A DNA stretch of 64,000 nucleotides from Scleromitrula shiraiana (GCA_028455995.1 JABELC010000012.1:1116001-1180000); one strand, 5' to 3'; numbered from the stretch's first letter, positions 49,781 through 60,599 are shown. The notes: generated from the letters alone by a model not told the origin. Made by a program: numbers and translations.

Positions 49781-51886
49781 TTACATAAATGAACTAAGAA
49801 TGTTCTCGAATTTCTGCCTCTTCTTTTCCTTGATCACACGTGGTGATCTTGGACGCTTCGCTCGGGACGAGTGGTTGGCAGAGATTTGTGTAATATCTTT
49901 TTGCGATATCGAAAGCTTTGCTGTGTTGTTTTCAGAGACATGATTATTAGTATCCTCTGCAAGTGCTGGACGCTTGGAAGGAATGGCGATTCGGACGAAG
50001 CACAATCCGCGTGGTGTTCCAGTCGTACCATCGTTCGAAGTGTACTTGAGCGAGGAAGCACCAGATTCACCATGCATGCTTGGATAGAATGGGCGGTGTA
50101 AATCGTTGCGTAGGTGTGGTGATCTTGGGAAACTTGGGCTTGGGCCGAGGCGGACAGATACCACGGGGACGGAAGAAATCAGCTCTCTACCAACCAATGC
50201 TTGACCACCAATCGCAATACCAGCCTTTGCAAGATCTTTGTCATTGCGTAACTCGCCAATTCGACAGAAAGAAGTCAAGGTACGAAATTCCCAAGTCTCC
50301 AAGGCACGTGTCTTCGAGTGGCAAATAGTATCGAGTATTTCCCACGTATGTTTCTTAATCTGCTTGTTGGGGTTTTTCTTCTGGATTTTCTCAAGATCAT
50401 CATAGAATCTGTTGTAACAAGTTTCAGTGGTTCCTTTCTGCCCAACAACTTCAGCTGTGAGAAGAAACGGGACTTCACTTCGCGGAATAACCTTGACAGG
50501 AGAAGTATCACACAGTTGAATTGCGGAAGCGCGACGAAGTGGTTTGACCTGGAAGTTATCGTTAGTATTGTTTGATAAAAAAGAAACAACAACAACATTG
50601 AAGTCAAAGTAAGTAGACAAAACACTTACAGGAAGACCGAGAGGTTCTTGCATCATGACAGCACGCTCAACACACGCAGCCTGCAAAACACCTAGAATAT
50701 CGCCATCAACAGTTGCTCTCCAACCAAGTCGTTGAGCATCAATTTTTGAATCAAGAGCAAAGCCACAGCCAAACACATCAAAAACTGCTAAGGTAGGAAA
50801 GCCGTTAAGATAGCTAAGTGATTTTGATGTCAAGGCTTTGAAGTTTCTAAGCTTCAAGATTCTCAAAACTGGAAAGGCGCCATCATTGACAGCAGCTTCA
50901 TACCAGGCTCGAATCAAACGATCTCCAACTCCGAGAGCAAACGGCTGAGCTTCAGATAAGAAAGTTTGTTCGGAGGGGTTAATAATCTCAAGAGCTCCTA
51001 AATTGGTAAGAGAAGAGAGTCTGACAAGTTCAGGAAGTGTAAAAGCGGTAGTGATACTCAAATGTGTCAAGAAATCGAATGTCTTTGAGATCAGTGGATC
51101 GGTATAGATAGCAAGCACCGGAACTGGAGCCTTAATTTCTTGGCGATATCGACAGAGATTCAATGTAACATGATCACTGTCGTGGATAAGTTTGGAGAAG
51201 ATCTTCCAGGTGTCCAAGTTGACAACAGATCTGTGATTACAAGTTAAAAAGTGTACTTTTTTGGGTGTGCATTCGATCCTGAACGAGAAAAATTGTGACA
51301 ATCTTACAAACGTCGAGAAAGCAACAACAGGAATGTAACTCAAACCGACCTTTTTGTTAAATCTTGCCACATACGTCTGATAATAGGTTCTGGGATATCT
51401 TTGAGAAGCTCGAAGGTAACATTGGAGATATTCTTCAGGGTTGCTTCAACAGCAATATCAACTAAGGATCGTGCGCCTTGTTTTCCACGCAGTCGAGAGT
51501 TTTTACACTCATTGATATGAGCATGATAGTCCGCATCATCCTCATTTGAGTTCGGCCTCCCTTCTCGAAAACATTCAATGGCATCGGTGTCAATATAATC
51601 GGCATCCAAAAGTTCCCTACTATCATGTTAGAGGGTACTTGGGAAGTCTGCCTAGATAAGCTATGAATCTTGAAACTTACTGGCATTGACTGGACCAATT
51701 GGATTGGGAAAGTTCAATAATTTTAGAAGTCTTCTCAACAGCTACCTGCCCTGAGTTTGCATCTACTAATACTCTTGACATAGATCGAGATGATGATAAT
51801 GGTGATAGTGGAGACAAAACATTAGATCTCGATGATTTTGACCGAACTTCAGGCCGAGTCTTATTCTTAGGAAAGAGCCACTTCAT
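49781..51886 (-). CDS. Unrecognised protein, possibly leucine-rich-repeat-like
   Basis: A four-exon model on the minus strand is 51886-51681, 51616-51350, 51230-50630 and 50548-49781, with introns of 64, 119 and 81 nt, giving 613 aa. Exons 3 and 4 have clear coding texture and good GTAAGT/CAG borders. The second intron needs a weak GTCGGT donor, so that border is uncertain. The middle of the protein has repeated Leu-spaced segments (LVRLSSLTNLGALEIINPSE, FPVLRILKLRNFKALTSKSL, LSYLNGFPTLAVFDVFGCG) resembling LRRs of fungal F-box-type proteins. An upstream stretch LLKDIPEPIIRRMWQDLTKR could be a divergent F-box-like helix. The C-terminus is basic (KRPRSPRVIKEKKRQKF) and could be a nuclear localisation signal. 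No named family is certain. Confidence 0.7.
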
Positions 51887-52438
51887 TTTGTGAACCCCTA
51901 AATATACCGTGACTTAGTAGGTAGTTTTAAATCTAATAAGTAGTATTGATGCAAGAACTTCAGAATCGAGATTTCAGATCCAGATCGAAATCGAAATCAT
52001 AAAATAGATAATCAAGTACTATGATAAAGTAGGTGATAATCTGTCTGTGGAATAAACTCTTAATAAGGTTAATAGCCTTCAAAAATGAATAAATCTCAGA
52101 GATATGAAGTCTGAACTCTAAGGTTAATAAAGGACAAAAGTTCAAAATAACAAAAGTTCAAGAAGAGGTTGATTGAGAAGAGGGAGTAGAATAGAAGAGG
52201 GAGTAGAATAGAAGAGGGAGTAGAATAGAAGAGGAGATAGAAAATGGAGTGAGATGGAGTATATAAGTATGATGATGATAAGATAGTAGGAAATGAGAAG
52301 AAGTGATGGGCTTCTTGATGTTGTTATTTCCCAATTTCTTAATTGATATCAATTGCTCTTGCATTATGAGATTTATAGATATATTATCAGCAGACTTTCA
52401 AGATAATAATTTCCCATGATAAGGCAAATAAAAATAAA

Positions 52439-52494
52439 GGGAAAGAGAAAGGGAAAGAGAAAGGGAAAGAGAAAGGGAAAGAGAAAGGGAAAGA
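52439..52494. repeat. 12-bp purine minisatellite (GGGAAAGAGAAA)n
   Basis: Four to five perfect 12-bp units, all purine on the + strand. Confidence 0.9.
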
Positions 52495-52784
52495 CAAAAG
52501 AGAAAGACAAAAGATTCATTTTATTGTTTATTTACTTACTAATTACTACTCTCTTCTGTTACTTTCCCAATTATTTCATGTCCCTCAACGCGTAGTTCTA
52601 TCGGGCGAGAGAGACGCGATTGAAGATGACTAATATTACTTTAATAGGTAAATGAATGGTGGATGATACCGCCACGTGACCGCTTAACCCCGCTGTCAGC
52701 TAACAATATAACAATACCCGTGGACTCTTTAGAGCTACGTTAACCCAAGCACCCGGTCCACATTGAAAACCCGTCGCACAACCA

Positions 52785-52985
52785 CCAAAAATATAAAGAT
52801 TATTACTATAAAGGATTATTTTGAATTAATTTTTTTAAAATAATTTGTATATTTTGATTCTATTAAAAATCTATATAAAGATAATTTATATCTAAAATTA
52901 TATATTATACAAATTTAAAATGAACTCAATGAATAATCAATTTATTCTAAATTTTTATTTAAGATACTAGTATATAATAAGGAGA
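52785..52985. other. AT-rich block
   Basis: About 200 bp nearly devoid of G/C with many TA steps, in the promoter-side flank of the J-protein gene. It is similar in length and composition to the block at 45215-45415. Confidence 0.55.
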
Positions 52986-53198
52986 CCGATTTTCTATATA
53001 AGCCGCGTACCAAGATCTTATAAGTAATCTTCCGAGCCTTCCAAGGTTAACTTTTGATGTGTATTCTAGTACATACACTAGGGAACATACTTACCCTTAG
53101 GTAGATCTCGGCTTGTTGATATCTTCTTAACGTCTTCTATCTCTCTTATATATCCATAATTAAACTATGTAACTAAATTTTACATTTATCGTTTAGAA

Positions 53199-54212
53199 AT
53201 GTTCAAGAAATCAGGAATCTTTTTCTCATCATGCAGTAACAATCTGCAATGCTTTTATGCATCATCGCCTATAACTTCAACGACGTCACTACATCAATCC
53301 CGGCAATCAATATACTCAACACAATCTCAACCTCAATCTCAATCTCAATGCCAACAACAATATAGAAAATATGCTATGGTATCTGATGGACAGAGTAGCA
53401 ATCAGCATGGAAATTTATACTGGCCAGAAGTAACATCTGCGAACGCTATCCCTACGCCCTATCAGATCTTCAATCAGAAGAAAGGCTCACCATATTCTAA
53501 ACGCCGGTTCTACGAGCTTGTCAAATTATATCATCCCGATCGACACAATCACAGTACAACGGATGATGGATTATCTTATGAGACGAAATTGGCACGATAC
53601 AGATTGATTGTAGCTGCGAATAACATATTGTCTGATCCTGTAAAACGTGGAGCATATGATACATATGGGGCAGGCTGGAACGGACGACCAGGCATACTTG
53701 ACCCTCGCGACTCATCCCATCCAGAATCTACATGGGGAAGTGGAAGTCATTATGGCTGGGCGGGGGGACCGCAAGGACCAAGTCAGAATGCCACTTGGGA
53801 AGATTGGGAAAGGTGGTATCATCGAGATGTTAAAGGCCGTCAAGAACCAAGATTCGCCTCGAATAGTACTTTTTTCTTACTGATTGTGATATTTGCTACG
53901 TTAGGTGGTATTGGACAAGCTACTAGGGCTGATAACTATTCTATAAGCTTTCTTGAACAACACAATGCTCTGCATGATGAGATGAGCAAGGAGCTCAGGC
54001 AGCGTCGGAAGGAAGCAAAGACAGCATTTGGCAATAGAGAAGAGAGAATACACAGTTTCTTGAGACAACGAGATCCTACCGGACATGGAGTAACAGATCC
54101 TCGAGATGAAGCTTACAGAAAGTTATTACCAAATCCAGAGGTGTGCTCCAGTCAAGATATAAAGGGCCGGTCTTTGATTGTATATCAGCCGAAAAATAAT
54201 CCGAAAGGATGA
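53199..54212 (+). CDS. J-domain protein, probably mitochondrial (Jid1-like)
   Basis: A Hsp70 co-chaperone of the DnaJ/Hsp40 class. The single exon encodes 337 aa. The N-terminal 60 residues are Ser/Gln-rich with a few basic residues and no acidic ones up to about residue 50, which suits a mitochondrial presequence. The J domain spans about residues 85-155 (TPYQIFNQKKGSPYSKRRFY, the HPD motif at 112-114, and ILSDPVKRGAYDTYG). A hydrophobic segment STFFLLIVIFATLGGIGQ (about 223-240) probably anchors it in a membrane, and a charged helical tail follows (HDEMSKELRQRRKEAKTAFG). The layout resembles yeast Jid1. A coding-like open stretch without its own ATG lies immediately downstream (see 54232-54540). 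Confidence 0.85.
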   Translation: MFKKSGIFFSSCSNNLQCFYASSPITSTTSLHQSRQSIYSTQSQPQSQSQCQQQYRKYAMVSDGQSSNQHGNLYWPEVTSANAIPTPYQIFNQKKGSPYSKRRFYELVKLYHPDRHNHSTTDDGLSYETKLARYRLIVAANNILSDPVKRGAYDTYGAGWNGRPGILDPRDSSHPESTWGSGSHYGWAGGPQGPSQNATWEDWERWYHRDVKGRQEPRFASNSTFFLLIVIFATLGGIGQATRADNYSISFLEQHNALHDEMSKELRQRRKEAKTAFGNREERIHSFLRQRDPTGHGVTDPRDEAYRKLLPNPEVCSSQDIKGRSLIVYQPKNNPKG

Positions 54213-54231
54213 GAACTCACGCTGTTGATGA

Positions 54232-54540
54232 TATTACAAACTTTGCCTCCGGGAATCTGTATATAATTCTCTTAGTGAAACATCCAGAGCTGCGCCAAGG
54301 GACGAGACGGGTCTGGATGGGGTGGAAATATGGGGTTTTGCATTCATTGTCTTTGCTTTACGGTTAATGAAAGCTTTATATAGACGCAGAGAAAGTGTGA
54401 GAAATCACCCTATAAAACACAAGAAGAAGAGAAGGTATTGGGTACATAAAATAGTGGAGCATCTGGTAGCCATTCACAGGGAGTTGTATCAAGATGAATT
54501 CGTATTATGGAAACATACATATGTAACTAGCCAGGTATAA
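54232..54540 (+). other. Orphan open segment with coding character, no ATG
   Basis: Downstream of the J-protein stop, a second frame is open from after TGA TGA (54226-54231) to TAA (54538-54540). It reads ETSRAAPRDETGLDGVEIWG, then a hydrophobic stretch (FAFIVFALRLMKALY) and a basic tail (HKKKRRYWVHKIVEHL). It has no usable start codon and I found no splice join that keeps frame with the J-protein gene. It may be an exon of an unmodelled gene, a frameshifted relic of a longer protein, or chance. Confidence 0.35.
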
Positions 54541-54989
54541 ATATGAAATGAGACAGAATTATTCCTGCGCCTTCTGAGGAATGTTTCATTCGAATTTCAA
54601 CGTGTACAAAGAACTCCTCCCAATACAATATGTAGACAGCCAGATAGCTTAGTACCCCCCTGCTGTCTATATCGTCATAGCTCAGCCTCATAAACTGGAT
54701 CGTAAACATAAAGCATAGCCACTCCTCAAAAGCTGATGATTGATGATTGATTATTCACATCCACAACATATGAAGAACTTCAATAAATAAACCCTCAAAA
54801 TCATCAAGGAAATCTATCAAAGTGGCTCATTCAATCAAACTATTTTTTTGCTTTATACCATTATTCTTCATCCTTTCTACTTTACTCATTTCGCATTTTT
54901 GGTACGATACACAGGTGTGGAACTTGTTTGCGGGGAATAAAGTTGATCTTGATCCCGAGTTTACCGATAGTAAGGATTTGAACGACAAC

Positions 54990-56616
54990 ATGGGTGGCGG
55001 CGATGGTTATAGATCTGTGGCGTATTTTGTCAACGTATGGATTTATTTTCGTTTTTTTTTATCTTGATGGGATTTGGATGTTGTTCTCTGGTTTCACGAT
55101 CAGTCAGTGTTGTACAAGTGTGCATTATGATCTCGTGATTGTCGTGCTGTATAGTTCTAGATGTTTGATGCCAGAACTGGAGAACGATAATGATGAAATC
55201 GATGGAGGGGTTCATCCAGATGCTAATGAGATATTCGTACTTCTAGTGGGCGATTTATGGCCGAAAACACTTCCCGCAAGAACTACCAGCTGAGAAACTA
55301 ACCCACGTGCTCTATGCGTTTGCAAATGTTCGACCGGACTCTGGAGAAGTGTAAGTATCATTTTCTCACCCTCTCATCGATCAATCAATCACAACTCTAC
55401 TCAACTCACACAAACCATAGATACCTCACCGATGGCTGGGCAGACACCGACATCCACTTCGAAGGCGACTCCTGGAACGACGTAGGAACCAACCTCTACG
55501 GCTGCCTCAAACAACTCAACATCCTCAAAGCGCGCAACCGCTCTCTAAAAATCCTCCTCTCAATCGGCGGCTGGACCTACTCCTCCAACTTCGCCGCCCC
55601 CGCATCCACCGCCTCCGGCCGCCAAAAATTCGCCCAATCCTCCGTCCAACTCATCAAAGATCTCGGCTTCGACGGTCTAGACATCGACTGGGAGTATCCC
55701 AAAAACCCCGCCGAGGCCCAGAACTTCGTGCTTTTGCTTCGGGAATGTCGTCATGCAATGGATGCATATAGTTCTTCGCTTCCGCGACCCCATCACTTCG
55801 AACTAACGGTTGCGTGTCCGGCGGGTGCGCAAAATTACAATAATATGGATATAGCGGGCATGGATCGATATCTAGATTTCTGGAACTTGATGGCGTATGA
55901 TTATGCGGGATCGTGGGATCAGGTGGCGGGTCATCAGGCGAATATTTATCCGTCGAGGAATAATCCTGCTAGTACGCCTTTTAATACCGAACAGGCGGTG
56001 AACCATTATTTGGGACAGGGAGTAAGGAGTCGCAAGATTGTGTTGGGGATGCCGTTGTATGGGAGGGCGTTTCAGGGGACGGATGGCCCGGGTTGTGCGT
56101 ATAGTGGGATCGGGGAGGGGACGTGGGAGAATGGTGTGCATGATTTTAAGAAGTTGCCTCATGGGGGGGCGAGGGAAATTTGTGATCAGGAGATTGGGGC
56201 TAGTTATTGTAAGTTTGGTTAGACGAGATGATATGAGATGAAAAGGGCAATAACTAACAGACAAAAAGCATACGACGAATCCCAAAAAACTCTAATCTCA
56301 TACGACACCGTCGAGATAGCACGCAGAAAGGCTCATTACATAAAGCAGAAACACCTCGGTGGCGGAATGGTATGTATTCTCTCCATCTCTCCCTCCCCCT
56401 CTCTCCATCTACCTTCCCCCCTACCGACCCCTTTCATCCGATCAACACCAACTAACACGTGCAACCAACCAGTGGTGGGAATCCAGCGCCGACCACCCCA
56501 CGCCCGGAAAATCCCTCATCCACAATGTAGTCTCCGTATTTGGACATCTCGAATCCTCCAAGAACTGTTTGTCGTATCCGGAGAGTAAGTATGAGAATTT
56601 GAGGAGGGGGTTTTAG
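54990..56616 (+). CDS. GH18 chitinase, ChiB-like
   Basis: An endo- or exo-chitinase of family GH18, in the subgroup used for hyphal wall turnover and autolysis. The exons are 54990-55034, 55247-55350, 55421-56208, 56269-56369 and 56473-56616, with introns of 212, 70, 60 and 103 nt. The product is 393 aa. Visible motifs are YFVNWAIYGR, LSIGGWTYSS and the catalytic DGLDIDWEYP, whose final Glu is the proton donor. Also present are NLMAYDYAGSWD and the C-terminal GGGMWWESSADH. The start MGGGDGYRS is the first in-frame ATG and gives a leaderless, intracellular-type protein. The frame is also open for 216 nt upstream and encodes a strong hydrophobic segment but has no ATG (see findings). Codon use shifts from C-rich (exon 3 start) to G-rich (exon 3 end). 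Confidence 0.93.
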
Positions 56617-57263
56617 TTTCGTTTGGTTAGGTCTTAAATGTGTTAAATCTTCGGAAGGGTTGAGTAAATTGTGGATGGAATGGGATGGGATGGGATGGGA
56701 TGGGATACGAAGAGGTTTTAAAAAGAACAAAATTTAGTGCAAAAAATAAGTAATGATATCATGGTAGCGAATAGCGATAGCTAGATTGTTTCAAACGTAT
56801 GCATTGAGGAATCTATACGATATGAAATCTTTTTACGGCTATTTGTTGCATCCATGTATTTCATAGCAAGACTCCCTATCCCATATCTACTGCTACCATG
56901 AAGGAGTCAAGAAGCCCACCGTTACTCACAACTCGATTTACTTGTAACAATAGCAAAACACTTGCGCCGAAAACTGTATATAATTTACGGGAATGCTCAA
57001 AAATTATCTAGGATTTCTCGCGTTCTATTGTATAACACATACCCATTCATAAATCATGCTGGAAGAACGCGCCTAGCTTTTCGCGCCTTCTTCTCCAAAA
57101 GAAAAAGAGAAAGAGAGGCGAAACGAAAGGAACTAGTTCTCGATCTATATATATATACACCAAAACTCCATCCCATACGCTGATACCGATCCCTCCAATC
57201 ATTCATATCTTATCTCATTTCCCAATATAACTCCCCCATAGTATACTTCTCCCATGCATCCCC
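56617..57263. other. Convergent intergenic region (chitinase / RAD54)
   Basis: About 650 bp holding both 3' flanks, with an (ATGGG)n pentamer run near 56680-56704. No gene is supportable. Confidence 0.6.
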
Positions 57264-59813
57264 TCAATGACTAATATACTGAAAAACAGCACTAACCTCC
57301 TGCTCCCCACACTCCTGTCTCAACAGCAAATCCTGAATCGGTCCCAACGCCTCATTCACAAAGTGGTTCCACGTACTCGTATCGCCGTACATCATAGCCG
57401 GACTCTTAATGTATTGTTTCCCATCTGGTTTGCACCTCTTACATTTAAACGTATCGTGCGTATCACTCGTCGTATGCGCCCTGTATTGGAAGAGTTCACG
57501 CAAACTATCGATACTAAAATGGCGCTCGACGTCTTCGGCGGAATCAACTACACAGGAGGATAGGGATTGTTTGTGCGATTGGCGCTGGAATATCTTTTCT
57601 TCAATTGTTCCGGTGGCGATAAATCGATACACGAAACAATCTTTCTTTTGCCCGTCTCTCCATACTCGCGCCAGTGCCTGTTGATCGGCAGCGGGGTTCC
57701 AGTCGGGATCAAATAGCACGAGCCGATTGGCGCCGATGAGATTGAGTCCACATCCTCCGGCTTTACTACTTAGCAGGAAGACGAACTCTTGACCCTCCGG
57801 ATCGTTGAATTTATCGACTAATTTTTGTCGCTTAGTTACGTTCATGGTGCCGTCGAGACGGAGTGATCCGTAGCCTCTGTGTCGGCAGAGTTTGTCGAAC
57901 ATGTCGAGTGTTTGTGTGTAATTACTGATGAGTACGATCTTGTCGTTGGTGTCTTGACGGATGCGCGCGAGCATGCGGTCGAGAACTTGCATTTTACCTG
58001 AATACCAGGGTTTGACATCGCGGTCTCGGCCGCGACTATCCTTGGGTACATAGTCTTCGGGCCAGAAATCTTCGCATCCAGGAAGATCGTCGGGGAGTTT
58101 GAGAAGATCGGGGTGGTTGCAAAGTTTCTTGAGCATACCGATTGCTTTTAGAGGTTGGCTTCCTTTTCCTCTAAGTAAGGCTTTAATGTCTGGACTAGTG
58201 ATGAAATGATTGTAGAGATCGAGTTGGAAAGGTGCGAGGTTGCAGAATACGACATGCTCGTATTTGACAGGCAAATACTTAGATAAGATATCGTTCGTTC
58301 GTCGAATAATGAACTTATTGACAACATTCAAGAGATCTTTGATACATTCATCTCCTTTCTGTCGATCTTTATCACTACCAGCTGCATCTCGACCTCTTAG
58401 AATAGGTAGTTCGTACTTCTTGCGGAATTCCATTCGTGTACCTAGAAGTCCAGGATTGGCGAAACTGATGAGAGAGAAATACTCTGTCAGATCGTTCTGA
58501 ATTGGTGTTCCAGATAAGATGACCCTTCTGGTAACATTTAAACTATTCAATGCCACGAACGTTTGACTATCTCCGTTCTTCAATCGATGACCTTCGTCAC
58601 ATAACATCAGTCCAATCTGAGTATGCTTGAGTTCATCAACGTAAAGCCGTAGGGTCTCGTATGATACAATGATGACTGGTCTTGTTATAGATCTGCCGCT
58701 TGCTATTGCCCATTGTCGTAATTGTTGTATGAGTTCCTCCTTTGAAGCCTTACCATCAATAGCAAATGGTTGGATAGCATCCGGGCCTAACCACTTTACT
58801 AACTCGTTTGCCCAATTTTTGACCAAACTTGATGGACAGGCAATTATAGCCTTACTGATAGTAGACTTTCCAGCATCGGGAGACTGTTTTAATAATGTCC
58901 ACATGAGAGTAATACATTGTAATGTCTTTCCCAGACCCATCTCATCTGCCATGATACAACCATTTGCTCTCTCTTCCACCATACCCGTAACACATCTGTA
59001 CATGAACTTAACACCCTCGATTTGATGAGGTCGTAAAACCTTTGCCAGTCGAGGATCGATCACAACCGGAACCTTTGGTCGTTCGCCCTCTATAACTTTC
59101 TTGATTCCTAATATCTCTGCCAAGCTTTTATGTGCCAGAGGGGCATCTAGCTTTGGTTTCTCGGGTTTGCCATCTTCCTCTTTCTTTTCGTCGTCCTTTT
59201 TTGCTTCTTCAATGCTCCTCGGCTTTTCGTCTATCGTAGGATCGTACAGAACAATCGCAAACTCTCCACTAGGATCATGTAAAGCCTTTGCGATAAAAAC
59301 AGCTCCCTGTCTCAATCCCAATGTCGGCGGAGGTCGACTCGGGTTATATCCTCCAGCATCTTTATTTATCAAAGGCACTGAGAAGCGCTTTCTAAACATG
59401 GTATCTTTATCTTTGACTTGGAATACCGGGAATTTGTTCGCATCCCTATTCGCAAGAGCTAACCGGTCTTCATTTGTCCAAGGTTTGTCGCCATCTTCGC
59501 CATCGCCATCTGCACCTCCATAGTCTACCTTTCGTCGCTTTCGAGTTGGCTTCTCTGAGGTTCGAGTGAGTGTTGCTAAACCCGGACATCTGAATGGTTT
59601 GACTAATTTATCAACCGATTGAGGCGTCCCTCCGTAAAGTCGACCTTTTTGAGTAGCGGGCGGCGCATTCTCTTTATCTTCGCTGTAAGTTATCTTGAAT
59701 GGTTGCTTGAGTCGATCAATTGATTGAGGCGTCGCAGCCAGTCCGATCCTCTTTTTGCCTGCAAGGGATATTGGTGTATGGGCCTTCTCGTGCTCATCTG
59801 GCGGGGTAATCAT
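57264..59813 (-). CDS. RAD54: DNA repair and recombination ATPase Rad54
   Basis: A Swi2/Snf2-family dsDNA translocase that works with Rad51 in homology search, strand invasion and Rad51 removal. The single exon encodes 849 aa, normal for fungal Rad54 (Neurospora mus-25). Helicase motifs are visible: ADEMGLGKTLQC (Walker A, 289-300), LCDEGHRLKN (Walker B, about 404-413), ILSGTPIQND and the motif VI segment ALARVWRDGQKK. The N-terminus has two copies of a short motif, TPQSIDRLKQPFK (28-40) and TPQSVDKLVKPFR (63-75). The C-terminus has paired Cys residues (CKRC). The ATG at 59813 starts MITPPDEHEK. The upstream region holds three ACGCG sites and a CACGTGAC. It is divergent from the mitochondrial carrier gene. 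Confidence 0.96.
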   Translation of the reverse strand: MITPPDEHEKAHTPISLAGKKRIGLAATPQSIDRLKQPFKITYSEDKENAPPATQKGRLYGGTPQSVDKLVKPFRCPGLATLTRTSEKPTRKRRKVDYGGADGDGEDGDKPWTNEDRLALANRDANKFPVFQVKDKDTMFRKRFSVPLINKDAGGYNPSRPPPTLGLRQGAVFIAKALHDPSGEFAIVLYDPTIDEKPRSIEEAKKDDEKKEEDGKPEKPKLDAPLAHKSLAEILGIKKVIEGERPKVPVVIDPRLAKVLRPHQIEGVKFMYRCVTGMVEERANGCIMADEMGLGKTLQCITLMWTLLKQSPDAGKSTISKAIIACPSSLVKNWANELVKWLGPDAIQPFAIDGKASKEELIQQLRQWAIASGRSITRPVIIVSYETLRLYVDELKHTQIGLMLCDEGHRLKNGDSQTFVALNSLNVTRRVILSGTPIQNDLTEYFSLISFANPGLLGTRMEFRKKYELPILRGRDAAGSDKDRQKGDECIKDLLNVVNKFIIRRTNDILSKYLPVKYEHVVFCNLAPFQLDLYNHFITSPDIKALLRGKGSQPLKAIGMLKKLCNHPDLLKLPDDLPGCEDFWPEDYVPKDSRGRDRDVKPWYSGKMQVLDRMLARIRQDTNDKIVLISNYTQTLDMFDKLCRHRGYGSLRLDGTMNVTKRQKLVDKFNDPEGQEFVFLLSSKAGGCGLNLIGANRLVLFDPDWNPAADQQALARVWRDGQKKDCFVYRFIATGTIEEKIFQRQSHKQSLSSCVVDSAEDVERHFSIDSLRELFQYRAHTTSDTHDTFKCKRCKPDGKQYIKSPAMMYGDTSTWNHFVNEALGPIQDLLLRQECGEQEVSAVFQYISH

Positions 59814-60599
59814 TATTAAGTCGAGATAATTGATAGTTTCCAGTGGCTAAAACCCCAGGGTCCTATTTTATATCCTTTGCAGTTCGATCTTGAAGATTGC
59901 TTAGAATTTTTGTCTGATGTGGCGAACAGAAATTAGGTTGTAACATTACAAGAGATTACTAGTCAACAGATCCACGCGACGCGAGGATAGATTACGCGCT
60001 TACACGTGACGAGATGACCGGCTTGTTATTTCCGAGTTAACTCCTGCCCCGAGACTTCAAGTAGCACAAGTACAACATTGAATGAATGCGAATTTCCGTA
60101 AACATCTTCTTTGATCTTACAGAACAACAAACAACCTCGAAATACAAAGATCTCCATATTTTATCAATCAATGTCTCGAGATGAGATATATCATAGCGTT
60201 TCCCCCATTTCTTCCGGGCCGATGCCCCGCGCTAATAGAACCCCGCTATGTACCTTGTAGGTATTTCTATCAACTTGACAGACTTCGAAATAATCGGTAT
60301 CATATGATTGATGATTTGACTTGATTACCAAGTAGTTTTCAAGTTCATCTTCAATTCTCAAAATCATTAGTCAATTTGACTTTTAAATTACAGTCTGGAG
60401 TTGCCAGTTTCTGTTGCTTTCCATCTCCCAATTACTTCTCGAAAAAGGGGGATCTTGAAGTATTCACTTCTGATACAATACATGGGAAAACAAATTTGAA
60501 TAGAAACTCCTCGGTCTTACGGATCCGTAGTATTTGTTGAATATAAGACATGATCCCATTATCGACAACAACACTTTTTCTCTCCATCACAATCAAACT
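59814..60599. promoter_or_regulatory. Divergent promoter region of RAD54 and the carrier gene
   Basis: A 786-bp spacer. Three ACGCG cores (59974, 59979, 59994) and a CACGTGAC (60003-60010) lie within 40 bp, about 160-200 bp upstream of the RAD54 ATG. ACGCG is the core of MBF/MCB sites, and yeast RAD54 is a known G1/S-regulated repair gene. Regulation here is inferred. Confidence 0.5.

Larger units (their letters stand above)
51887..53198. promoter_or_regulatory. Divergent intergenic region with ACGCGT and CACGTGAC motifs
   Basis: This lies between two divergent genes. A perfect ACGCGT (52588-52593, the MBF/MCB-type site), an ACGCGA (52614-52619) and a CACGTGAC (52673-52680, E-box/Cbf1-like) occur within 93 bp. 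A 12-bp purine repeat (52439-52494) lies just to the left, and an AT-rich block (about 52785-52985) to the right. The function of the sites is inferred from consensus only. Confidence 0.45.

Noticed and set aside
60534..60599. N-terminal extension of the mitochondrial carrier
   Set aside because: It would start at TTG. The next in-frame ATG begins exactly at the typical first carrier helix.
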